Part shown: one piece after another, positions 16,761-23,604 of the stretch
Position numbering within the stretch: position 1 is the first letter of the stretch
Layout of the letters: each line of letters opens with the position of its first letter
Assembly: GCA_963696025.1 (NCBI GenBank)
Contig: CAVOII010000002.1
Coordinates: 1 to 28,151, forward strand
Source: JABCYV01 sp963696025
GTDB taxonomy: Bacteria > Acidobacteriota > Terriglobia > Terriglobales > Acidobacteriaceae
Direction of reading: 5' to 3'
DNA length: 28,151 nucleotides
Translations under genes and position numbers: made by a program
The notes under the pieces: model-generated
What the model saw: the letters and a program-made list of their open reading frames with translations, nothing else
What the model was told of the DNA's origin: nothing
The model's database searches: none

Positions 16761-16952
16761 CTAGGTGGTTCCGTCTTTTTCCTCGGGCGCACTGTCCAGT
16801 TCAGCCGTCAATTGCGATTTGATGCCGCGACTGGCCTGATCAAATTCAACTTTAGCCCGGGCGATGTGTGCCAGCATGGTGTGCAGCCGCTTGGGGCCCA
16901 GCAGCACCAGTCCCAGCATCAGCATGAAAAGTAGTTCGACGCCGAAACCCAC
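16761..16952 (-). CDS. TatA/TatB-family translocase protein, second copy (TatB-like)
   Basis: A 63-residue single-helix protein of the twin-arginine translocation A/B family. It has one N-terminal hydrophobic segment (GFGVELLFMLMLGLVLL), the hinge motif GPKRL, and an amphipathic charged helix (MLAHIARAKVEFDQASRGIKSQL). I start it at the GTG at 16952. The upstream frame to 17012 overlaps tatA, and the tatA stop is embedded in an AGGGTGA ribosome binding site just before this GTG, which points to coupled translation. The long amphipathic helix is more TatB-like than the neighbour, but assignment to A or B is uncertain. There is no tatC nearby. Confidence 0.8.
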   Translation of the reverse strand: MGFGVELLFMLMLGLVLLGPKRLHTMLAHIARAKVEFDQASRGIKSQLTAELDSAPEEKDGTT

Positions 16953-16956
16953 AATT

Positions 16957-17169
16957 TCACCCTTTGGCTTGTTCGTTAAGGATGTTCGTTGCGGCGGTTG
17001 GCCTGTCTTCATCTGTGTCTTTGTCTTTCATCGCCATGGCAGATTTAAAGCCGCGGATGCCTTCGCCGATTCCTTTGCCCAGCTCAGGCAGTTTCTTAGG
17101 GCCAAAGACCAGCAGAGCCAGTCCGAAAATTACCAGCAGATGCATCGGTTGAAACAGTCCTTCAAACAT
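16957..17169 (-). CDS. tatA: Twin-arginine translocase subunit TatA
   Basis: A 70-residue protein with a short N-terminus, one hydrophobic helix (MHLLVIFGLALLVF), the conserved FGPKKLPELGKGIGEGIRGFKSA hinge and amphipathic helix, and a charged tail. This is the canonical TatA/E pattern. The ATG at 17169 is preceded by AAGGAG; longer upstream starts are not needed. TatA oligomers form the passage through which TatBC-bound folded proteins cross the membrane. It lies about 100 bases downstream of the gene for a Tat-signal ferritin-like protein on the same strand, and four bases before the second Tat-family gene. Confidence 0.9.
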   Translation of the reverse strand: MFEGLFQPMHLLVIFGLALLVFGPKKLPELGKGIGEGIRGFKSAMAMKDKDTDEDRPTAATNILNEQAKG

Positions 17170-17272
17170 AAAGCGCTCCTTAACTTTAAATGTGAAGCCA
17201 ACTCGAAAAATGCAGGCGCCGAGACCGCTGACTTGAGCACAGCGCCCGCACAACAACAAAGTTTCCCGCCAA

Positions 17273-18463
17273 TCAGAAGCCGCGTTGGGCTGTATCCGCG
17301 GCCGCTGCCAGACTCTTTAACGTTGTGAAGAAGTCCGGCGATTGCCCGATGAAAAGTCCATCATTTGTCAGCGCGTTCACGGCACCCATGGCAACCCCGT
17401 TCGTGTGCGTCGGCCGAATGACTGAACACGCGGGGAACTTGTGGCTGAGAAAATCCGTCGGCTCCGGCATGATCAGGTTGGCCTGCAACGACTCCGGCTG
17501 ATTGTTATGAAGGTCGGTAAACGTCACAGTTGCGCCAGTCACTGGATCGACGTCAGTCAAAGGCAGTGCATTTCCAGCTTTGTCATGCCAGGTCTGGAAG
17601 TGGGAGGTCTCGGTCGGTCCAATACTGAGAAGGATTCGCAGGACCTCCACGTTGCTCACCCTCTGAGCAAGCGACGGGTAAAGGCTACTACCGCCCTGCT
17701 CGATGAAGCAAAAGTGGAATCCGGCAGTAAAGGCGATTGCTTTGAGATGATCCGGGATGTGAAAGGGGGCAACCTTGGCGGGACCTTCCAAATCTTCATC
17801 GGTTCGCGGGATTGCAGTTCGATTCACAATTTTGACAGCTTGCGGAAACTTGAAGGTGGGATCAAGATCGGGGTTCTCGGTGCTGCTGCGGTACCGAGTC
17901 CAGAAACTGGTGTCGACGTTGAGATTCATGAGGTTGGTGAGCCGTCCCAAGTCTCTTGCTCCGGTCGCCTTACTGCTCGGCAGAGTGCGAAACTGGTCGA
18001 GGTTGACTGGGTCGGCGCCCTTCGATATCAGGTATGCGTTGATGAACTCGAAGTGGCTGATTTCGTCGTCGGTATTGTCGTGGATGTACTGCGGCATGTC
18101 GCCGTCCAGGATTTCGAGGGCTTTCATGTAGAGTGGACTTCCGCCGTTGACGCCGGACTCTTCGGAGTCCTGGATTCCTCCGAGTTCGGTGTATTGCAAC
18201 CACAGGTCGCTCTCGATGATTTCGGCCGCCGCCAGGAACTGCAGGATCGCCGCGTCGCCTTTGGTCAGGCTGGTTGAGCTCTGGGCTTCGCTTTCGGACG
18301 TCAGCAGCGCCCCCGCTGATAAAGCCGCGCCGGCTACGCCCAGGCCCTTTAGAAAGGAACGGCGCTTGACCACGCCCTGCCACAGTCGGGTGGTGGCGTC
18401 TTCTTTTGTGGATGATGGAGTTTTCTCGGATAAGAGAGTAGAGGAGGGGTCATCGGTTTTCAT
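17273..18463 (-). CDS. Tat-exported ferritin-like domain protein
   Basis: A 396-residue protein with a twin-arginine signal (KRRSFLKG at 33-40, then the hydrophobic LGVAGAALSAGALL), predicting export of a folded, probably metal-loaded protein. The mature part begins with a ferritin-like helical region: AAAEIIESDLWLQY (Glu), DDEISH (ExxH), later FCFIEQGGSSLY (Glu) and GPTETSH (ExxH). This is the classical diiron arrangement of two ExxH motifs plus additional Glu. The C-terminal about 100 residues are less clear. I start at the ATG at 18463, with CGGAG upstream, rather than 63 bases earlier. Its enzymatic or storage role is unknown. It forms a likely operon with the two Tat-family genes. Confidence 0.82.
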   Translation of the reverse strand: MKTDDPSSTLLSEKTPSSTKEDATTRLWQGVVKRRSFLKGLGVAGAALSAGALLTSESEAQSSTSLTKGDAAILQFLAAAEIIESDLWLQYTELGGIQDSEESGVNGGSPLYMKALEILDGDMPQYIHDNTDDEISHFEFINAYLISKGADPVNLDQFRTLPSSKATGARDLGRLTNLMNLNVDTSFWTRYRSSTENPDLDPTFKFPQAVKIVNRTAIPRTDEDLEGPAKVAPFHIPDHLKAIAFTAGFHFCFIEQGGSSLYPSLAQRVSNVEVLRILLSIGPTETSHFQTWHDKAGNALPLTDVDPVTGATVTFTDLHNNQPESLQANLIMPEPTDFLSHKFPACSVIRPTHTNGVAMGAVNALTNDGLFIGQSPDFFTTLKSLAAAADTAQRGF

Positions 18464-18681
18464 TTTTCTGCACTCCGATTTTTTCTGGGATGTTGTTGCA
18501 CGATTCAAACAGTGAGTTCGATTCACTGTGCAAACAGGTTATGGTGGCGCTCGTTCTCAGGTGTCATGCCGATGTCGGCGTCTTGTCAAAAGTTTGGGTT
18601 TTCTTTGAGACGAGAGCGAGACAATTTCCGATACCAAGGGACGATCCCCGAGTCGCTCTGCGCCAGTCGTGCCGATTTCGG

Positions 18682-18687
18682 TATACT
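18682..18687 (+). promoter_or_regulatory. Possible -10 element of nuoI (TATACT), leaderless start
   Basis: TATACT ends eight bases before the ATG at 18696, where a Shine-Dalgarno site would be expected but is missing (TAATAGGT). If used, transcription would begin at or next to the start codon. I see no convincing -35 hexamer. Confidence 0.3.
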
Positions 18688-18695
18688 TAATAGGT

Positions 18696-19220
18696 ATGCC
18701 GGTGCTGAAGAACATAGCGGCCATCGCCAAAGGTATGAGCATCACCTTCATGGAGATGTTCCAACCTACGATCGTGGAGAACTATCCGGACGGACCGGGG
18801 CCGTTGAAGGGCGCTAAGTTCCAGGCGCGTTTTCGCGGCACCCACGTGCTGCAACGGGACGAGAATGGACTGGAAAAATGCGTGGCCTGCTTCCTGTGCG
18901 CGGCGAATTGCCCATCGAATTGCATTTACATCGAGGCGGCTGAGAATACGGCGGAGCGCCGTGTGAGTGGCGCCGAGCGCTACGCTAAGGTCTACAACAT
19001 CGACTACAATCGGTGTATCTTCTGCGGATATTGCGTGGAGGCCTGCCCCACCGACGCCATCACGCACGGGCATGGATTCGAGGTGGCCAGCTTCAACGTG
19101 AGCGGCTTGATCTACCGTAAAGAGCAGATGCTGGCACCTATGCCAGCGCACATGGGGGCGAATGCGGTGTTCAATCAAGACGAAGTCGGGGTAGGCGCGC
19201 CGGCTGTACAGGGGAGTTAA
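18696..19220 (+). CDS. nuoI: NADH-quinone oxidoreductase subunit I (orphan copy)
   Basis: The 174-residue ferredoxin-like subunit of complex I that holds clusters N6a and N6b. Both 4Fe-4S motifs are complete: CVACFLCAANCP and CIFCGYCVEACP. The flanking sequences GMSITFMEMFQPTIVENYPDGPGPLKGAKFQARFRG and AERYAKVYNIDYNRC are typical of NuoI. I use the ATG at 18696; the frame opens at a GTG at 18669. No other complex I gene is present within the window, which is unusual for a gene normally set between nuoH and nuoJ. A hairpin followed by TTTGT lies about 30 bases after the stop, consistent with a single-gene transcript. Confidence 0.93.
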   Translation: MPVLKNIAAIAKGMSITFMEMFQPTIVENYPDGPGPLKGAKFQARFRGTHVLQRDENGLEKCVACFLCAANCPSNCIYIEAAENTAERRVSGAERYAKVYNIDYNRCIFCGYCVEACPTDAITHGHGFEVASFNVSGLIYRKEQMLAPMPAHMGANAVFNQDEVGVGAPAVQGS

Positions 19221-19252
19221 GAGTTCAATAAATTTGATCCAAGCAGTGACAG

Positions 19253-19280
19253 CGCCGGTCCCCCAGCGGGCCGGCGTTTG
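19253..19280 (+). terminator. Probable terminator after nuoI
   Basis: CGCCGG pairs with CCGGCG (six G/C pairs) around an inner CCC...GGG, followed by TTTGT. The stem sits 32 bases after the nuoI stop. The T-run is short. Confidence 0.55.
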
Positions 19281-19297
19281 TGCATGGAGAGCAGCAG

Positions 19298-19367
19298 TTA
19301 GCACTTGGCGACTAGCATTTAGCCGTTTTGCCGAGGTGCTGATCGAATAGCCCATGGCTAAGTGCTA
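19298..19367. repeat. REP-like element with three related 12-mers
   Basis: TTAGCACTTGGC (19298) and CTAGCATTTAGCC (from about 19312) lie in one orientation, and GGCTAAGTGCTA (19356-19367) in the other. The outer pair can form an imperfect long stem. It lies between the nuoI terminator and the 3' end of the convergent hydrolase gene, the usual place for REP-type repeats. Confidence 0.55.
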
Positions 19368-19408
19368 GGGAATAGCGAGCCACAGACACGAGGACGAGAG
19401 GCAATGAT

Positions 19409-20434
19409 TCACTTTGCCTCCAGTTGTTCCTTCATCCAGTTCATTACGGTCGGCAGCAGGTCGTCGTAGAATTTGCCGTCTATGGTGAAGCCGTGGGTCA
19501 TGCCTTCAATTTGCAGGTAGCGGGCGTGATCGGGATGGACCTGGTTGACGATCCGGACGATAGCCTCGCTATCCGAACGGCTCATGATGTTGTCTTGAGT
19601 GCCGCGGATTACCAGCACTGGTGCGGTTACTTTCTGCCAAGCCTCACCGAGGTTCAGAGCCTGCAGCTGCTGATAGAAGGCGGCGGGCCGGCCGTATTGA
19701 CCGTCGGGTGAGTCGTACCAAAGATCCTTCCACTCGGGATGCTGGGCGATAACCTGGCCCGGAGTCATCCCCTTCATCAGGTACAAGTTATAAAAGTCTA
19801 TGAACGCCTTCACCGAGGTGTTTACTTCGGCTGGTGATTTGCCGGCTTCCATGAGGCGACGGCGTTCGAGATCCAGCATGTGCTCGTACCAGGTGCGTCC
19901 CCAGGAGCCAGCCGAAATGTAACCGCGCACTGTATGATCGCGGGCGACAAGCGGAGAGAATCCGCCGCCGTTACTCAGGCCGAAAACGAAGATCCGATTC
20001 TGATCAATGAAGTCGTATTTGGCCATAGAATCGAACGCGGTTTGCCAGCCTTCCATCTCGCTCAGGAAATCGGCCTTTTCGCAGGTCCCCTGACTTTCGC
20101 CAACCCCGGGTTTGTTCATGCGCACGGTGGCGTAACCGAATTCATCGATCAAGCGGCGCATCAAGATGCCGAAGCCGTCTCGCGTGTTGGGGTCCGGATA
20201 TTCCATGGTGTCGCAGCTCAACCATCCTACGAAGAAGATGACCGGGACTTTTCCAGCAGTGTCACGCGGATGGGTGACGAAGGTGCGCAGCTTCTCGCCG
20301 CGACGATTCGTTACCCAGTCATAGAGAACATCCGCATGGACAAAGTGCTCGCGGGGGGGAGAGGCAGCGGTCTGCGCGCCGGCGAATATTGAGAAGACCA
20401 CCACAAGCACAGCAGTCTGCAGTTTGTTACGCAC
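19409..20434 (-). CDS. Exported alpha/beta hydrolase (peptidase S9/dienelactone-hydrolase-like)
   Basis: A 341-residue serine hydrolase with an N-terminal signal peptide (AVLVVVFSIFAGAQTAAS). The fold markers are VPVIFFVGWLSCD (oxyanion strand), the nucleophile elbow GLSNGG (Ser154), a late strand with Asp281 in RGTQDN, and the catalytic His314 in EGMTHGF. Substrate is unknown; such proteins are often esterases or peptidases acting in the periplasm. I start at a GTG at 20434 with GGAG nine bases upstream; the frame extends to a TTG eight codons earlier. It is followed downstream by the REP-like element and is convergent with nuoI. Confidence 0.85.
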   Translation of the reverse strand: MRNKLQTAVLVVVFSIFAGAQTAASPPREHFVHADVLYDWVTNRRGEKLRTFVTHPRDTAGKVPVIFFVGWLSCDTMEYPDPNTRDGFGILMRRLIDEFGYATVRMNKPGVGESQGTCEKADFLSEMEGWQTAFDSMAKYDFIDQNRIFVFGLSNGGGFSPLVARDHTVRGYISAGSWGRTWYEHMLDLERRRLMEAGKSPAEVNTSVKAFIDFYNLYLMKGMTPGQVIAQHPEWKDLWYDSPDGQYGRPAAFYQQLQALNLGEAWQKVTAPVLVIRGTQDNIMSRSDSEAIVRIVNQVHPDHARYLQIEGMTHGFTIDGKFYDDLLPTVMNWMKEQLEAK

Positions 20435-20520
20435 GGCAATTTGCTCCAGGAGGGACAACCAAGTAGCTGGGACGCGAGTTGTGGAGAAAAGTTAGCAGGT
20501 GCATTCCAGATTGCATAGGT

Positions 20521-20575
20521 TCCTTCGTTGGGGCCCCTTCGCTGGCCGAAGGACTCCGCGGCCTCAGGATGAAAA
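20521..20575. repeat. Dispersed intergenic repeat with CTCAGGATGA-type core
   Basis: This stretch (CCTTCG...GGCCGAAGG...CCTCAGGATGA) resembles the element at 26807-26965, sharing the CTTCG and CTCAGGATG pieces. CCTTCG and CGAAGG can pair. It fills the gap before the hydrolase gene. Confidence 0.45.
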
Positions 20576-20611
20576 GCGAGAGACAGTAACGAACGGTGCT
20601 CGTTTTTGGTT

Positions 20612-21169
20612 CTACTTTTGGCGATCGTAACGGGTTTGGAAGAGTTGCACCCAGGCGCCCTTGCTTTTGTTGAAGGCGGTGAACAGATAAGAATCGTCGG
20701 AGTCCGCCGCTATCGTCGAACGCAGCTCTTGAGGGTTGCCATCCGGTCCGTTGACAGTGAACTCCAGATGGAGGGTTTTCCTATCGGGATCGGGTATAAC
20801 AGTGCCGATGGTAAGCTCGCCTTCGGCGCTGGTGTACCAGAAGCTAATGACTTTGCGGGCAGGATCCCAGGCATAGAAGCCGAAGTAATGAGACTGCCCA
20901 TTGAAATCGGTGTTGAACTCGATGGCGCGATTGTTGGGTGCATAGCGAAGGCGGTTTTCCACGCGAGTGGCGGGTCCGTTGGGAGGTTTGACATCCGTCG
21001 CCCAAGTGCCGCCGACCATCCAGGCGATCGGGCCGAGATGTCGGTCGGGCTCAGCGGCCTTGTTTGGGACTCTTTGAGATTGTGTCTTTTCCGGCGCGGC
21101 TTTCTCCGACTGGCCTAGGGCACCGGACAGCAAGATCGGGAACAGGACGAGGATTCTCAGAGCTCTCAC
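20612..21169 (-). CDS. Exported protein of unknown function
   Basis: A 185-residue protein with a signal peptide (MRALRILVLFPILLSGALGQ). The mature region LGPIAWMVGGTWATDVKPPNGPATRVENRLRYAPNNRAIEFNTDF...HYFGFYAWDPARKVISFWYTSAEGELTIGTV is rich in beta strands and resembles lipocalin-like or DUF1579-like barrel proteins, which I cannot confirm by eye. The GTG at 21169 is preceded by GGAGAAAG. Gene direction and signal peptide match its two exported neighbours. No catalytic motif is recognisable. Confidence 0.72.
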   Translation of the reverse strand: MRALRILVLFPILLSGALGQSEKAAPEKTQSQRVPNKAAEPDRHLGPIAWMVGGTWATDVKPPNGPATRVENRLRYAPNNRAIEFNTDFNGQSHYFGFYAWDPARKVISFWYTSAEGELTIGTVIPDPDRKTLHLEFTVNGPDGNPQELRSTIAADSDDSYLFTAFNKSKGAWVQLFQTRYDRQK

Positions 21170-21185
21170 GATCTTTCTCCGTCGG

Positions 21186-21207
21186 TCAGATATAGATCAG
21201 ATATAGA
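21186..21207. repeat. Tandem 11-bp repeat upstream of the exported unknown protein
   Basis: TCAGATATAGA occurs twice with no gap, 17 bases upstream of the GTG at 21169. It could be an operator or a chance duplication. Confidence 0.5.
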
Positions 21208-21259
21208 ACGGATGAGTATGGAGATAAAAAATCAGTAAAAGCAAGTTGCTGGTTCTCAG

Positions 21260-21838
21260 TCACCGCGTCGGGCCGGAGGCCTGAACCTCAATGGCAACCG
21301 TCTCGCTGACATGCAGAATAAAGGTGCTTGGGTTTTTCAGTCCCCATTTTACGTAAGGAACAGTGAAACGCGCGGTCGCAGTCCAAGTGTTCGGAGCCAG
21401 CTCCGCTTCTACGGGGATGGTAATTTCGTGGGCTTCGCCATGAATGCTGAAAGTGCCGTGAACCTGGATAATGGAGGGGCCTTGTTGTGTGATGCTTCCC
21501 TCTACCCGATCCGGACGGAATACGATCCCAGAATAGCGCGTGCTTTCTAAGACTTGCCTGTGCATTTTTCGGTCACGGCCATCATTTCCGCTCTGGCCGG
21601 TGGTGGCATCAACCACGATTTCCCCGCTGATTGCACCGGTCGACGGATTGAAATGAACCTGGCCACGCTTCAAGTCAAAGCTACCATGCACGGCATGAAG
21701 GGTTGCTTCTACGGTGTAATGCACAGTGGTTTGAGCAGGAACGAAATCAAGGACGACTTCCTGCATTTGCGCTGGGGCTGGGGCCGCAGTGAGCACGAGC
21801 AGGAGGAGGGTGCGAATGCCTGACGCAATCCTCTTCAT
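21260..21838 (-). CDS. YceI-family exported protein
   Basis: A 192-residue secreted lipocalin-like protein. After the signal peptide (IRTLLLLVLTAAPAPAQ) come VLDFVPAQTTVHYTVEATLHAVHGSFDLKRGQVHFNPSTGAISGEIVVDATT, then SGNDGRDRKMHRQVLESTRYSGIVFRPDRV, typical of YceI. Known members bind polyprenoid (isoprenoid) chains in a hydrophobic barrel. The start ATG at 21838 has only a weak ribosome binding site. It is divergent from the small gene at 21890, with just 51 bases between them, so promoters must overlap. Confidence 0.9.
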   Translation of the reverse strand: MKRIASGIRTLLLLVLTAAPAPAQMQEVVLDFVPAQTTVHYTVEATLHAVHGSFDLKRGQVHFNPSTGAISGEIVVDATTGQSGNDGRDRKMHRQVLESTRYSGIVFRPDRVEGSITQQGPSIIQVHGTFSIHGEAHEITIPVEAELAPNTWTATARFTVPYVKWGLKNPSTFILHVSETVAIEVQASGPTR

Positions 21839-21889
21839 GGCAGAATGTTCGCTATGTTACATCTTCATTGTCTTTGCAATACTTAAACG

Positions 21890-22252
21890 ATGGGAGACCG
21901 AGAATATTTTGGAACCGCAGCGGCCAGGGCCATGACCATGATTTCTCGCGAAGAGTTGGAGCGAATGCTGCGACGCATACTCGGTATTGCTGCTGCGTCA
22001 CTAGCAGGAATGTTTTGCGTGGTGTACGCCGGAGACTATCTCTCGGTTCGATACCGCATTCCAGGAAATCGGGAGCAGTTCGGGGCGGTGACGGTACAGC
22101 ACTATGACGCGATCCAGGAGAAAAGTGGCAAGACTGAGTTCATTTTCAACCCGCCAGCAGCGCAGACCTGCGTTCACGCGCTGTTCCCGCACTTCGGCTA
22201 CACCCCCTGCTGGTACTTGAAACGGCACAGCGAGCCTCGGACGGACATATAG
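21890..22252 (+). CDS. Small membrane-anchored protein of unknown function
   Basis: A 120-residue protein with one hydrophobic segment (ILGIAAASLAGMFCVVYAGDYL) and a short outer domain, VRYRIPGNREQFGAVTVQHYDAIQEKSGKTEFIFNPPAAQTCVHALFPHFGYTPCWYLKRH. The two cysteines in TCVHALFPHFGYTPCW could form a disulfide. I recall close relatives in other acidobacteria, always hypothetical, but have not verified this. The start could be the ATG at 21890 or the one at 21932 (MTMISREEL). An AATACT six bases before 21890 suggests a leaderless message. Function is not inferable. Confidence 0.7.
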   Translation: MGDREYFGTAAARAMTMISREELERMLRRILGIAAASLAGMFCVVYAGDYLSVRYRIPGNREQFGAVTVQHYDAIQEKSGKTEFIFNPPAAQTCVHALFPHFGYTPCWYLKRHSEPRTDI

Positions 22253-22342
22253 AAAAAGGGACAAGACCGTGAGCGGGGGGTCTGATCTGTGGACGAAAAT
22301 TGTCTTCGATAGAGATCGTCAAAGGTACAATATCCTTAGATT

Positions 22343-23590
22343 ATGCGGATGTTTCTGGACATCTTCGCGCAAATCTTCCGCACTCTGTGGGCGCACAAGC
22401 TGCGCTCGTTTCTCACAATGTTCGGGGTTGCCTGGGGGGTAGGATCGTTACTGCTGCTCGTCGGTCTGGGCGAGGGTTTCCGTTCGGGAAACAAACGTCA
22501 GCTGGCCGAGTTCGGGGAAAATATTATGTTTATCTTCCCCGGTCGCGCTCCTGTGGTCGCAGGTAGTATGAACTCCGCCCGCACCTATCTGCTCACTTAC
22601 CAGGACTATGTGGACATCCGCAGGGAAGCTCCCCATGTCCGCAATGCTGCGCCTGTCCTATCGCGCGATGACGTGCGCGCGGTCAGCGAATTCGCCAGCG
22701 CCAACGGACAAATTGCGGGCGTGGAGCCGCAGTACAATGAGATCCGGTATCTTCCTCTCAAGCAAGGGCGCTGGCTCAATTATCTGGACGAAACTCAGAA
22801 ACGCAACGTGATCGTCCTGGGCGACGAACTGACCAGGAACCTCTTTCCTGGACGACCCGCGGTTGGTGCGACTGTCCTGCTCAATGGCATCAGGTTTGAG
22901 GTTATTGGCAGTGTGAAGCGCATCGGCCGTGGTGACGAAAATTTGACCAACATGCGCGGCTACATACCATTCCAGGTGATGGCCACCTTTTTCCCGCTTA
23001 AGGGCGAGAACCACCAAAACTCCATCTCGCTGATCAATTATCAGCCTCGCGTGCCCGCTGAGCACATGCTGGCAAGGGAAGACGTTCACAAGATCATCGC
23101 CCGCAATCACGGTTTCGACTACCGCGATGAAGACGCATTCGAAAACCTGGATATGGTCCAGCAAGCCGAGATGGTAGGCAAGATTTTCGATGCCATGAAT
23201 ATGTTTCTGGGCACGGTGGGACTGGTGACTCTGACCTTGGGTGCCATTGGCGTCATCAATATCATGCTGGTGGCTGTCAGTGAGCGCACCCGTGAGATCG
23301 GATTGCGCAAAGCCCTGGGTGCCACCAACCACAGTATTCTGATCCAGTTTTTTTTGGAAGGCATTCTTCTTACTTTGTTTAGTGGGCTGATCGGTATGGG
23401 GCTGGCGGGCGCCCTGATGGCGCTGCTCGGGACGCAGCAAGGACCGCCGGGATTTGATCCTCCTAAGCTTGTGCCGGCGACCGCGATTCTGGCGATTAGC
23501 AGTTTGACGCTGGCGGGGATGGCCGCCGGACTATATCCTGCGCGGAAAGCCGCCATGCTGCAGCCGGTGGAAGCACTGCGACAGGAGTAA
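22343..23590 (+). CDS. ABC transporter permease, MacB/FtsX type (first of pair)
   Basis: A 415-residue protein with the MacB architecture. One N-terminal helix (LRSFLTMFGVAWGVGSLLLLVGLGEGF) is followed by a large periplasmic domain (about residues 45-285). Three C-terminal helices then carry the FtsX signature GVINIMLVAVSERTREIGLRKALGATNHSILIQFFLEGILLTLFSG and the ending YPARKAAMLQPVEALRQE. Such permeases use a separate ATPase for mechanotransmission, export of peptides or drugs, or lipoprotein release. No ATPase gene is adjacent. There is no clear ribosome binding site before the ATG; TACAAT lies 11 bases upstream. It ends 14 bases before its paralogue. Confidence 0.92.
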   Translation: MRMFLDIFAQIFRTLWAHKLRSFLTMFGVAWGVGSLLLLVGLGEGFRSGNKRQLAEFGENIMFIFPGRAPVVAGSMNSARTYLLTYQDYVDIRREAPHVRNAAPVLSRDDVRAVSEFASANGQIAGVEPQYNEIRYLPLKQGRWLNYLDETQKRNVIVLGDELTRNLFPGRPAVGATVLLNGIRFEVIGSVKRIGRGDENLTNMRGYIPFQVMATFFPLKGENHQNSISLINYQPRVPAEHMLAREDVHKIIARNHGFDYRDEDAFENLDMVQQAEMVGKIFDAMNMFLGTVGLVTLTLGAIGVINIMLVAVSERTREIGLRKALGATNHSILIQFFLEGILLTLFSGLIGMGLAGALMALLGTQQGPPGFDPPKLVPATAILAISSLTLAGMAAGLYPARKAAMLQPVEALRQE

Positions 23591-23604
23591 ACCAGGATAA
23601 GACA

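Noticed and set aside
16497..16934. Plus-strand open frame of 145 residues across the stem-loop and tatB
   Set aside because: It runs antisense through the tatB-like gene, has no ribosome binding site and no protein-family character.
19221..19408. Possible RNA gene in the gap after nuoI
   Set aside because: No cloverleaf, CCA end or conserved T-loop can be found; the structure is explained by a terminator and a REP-like repeat.
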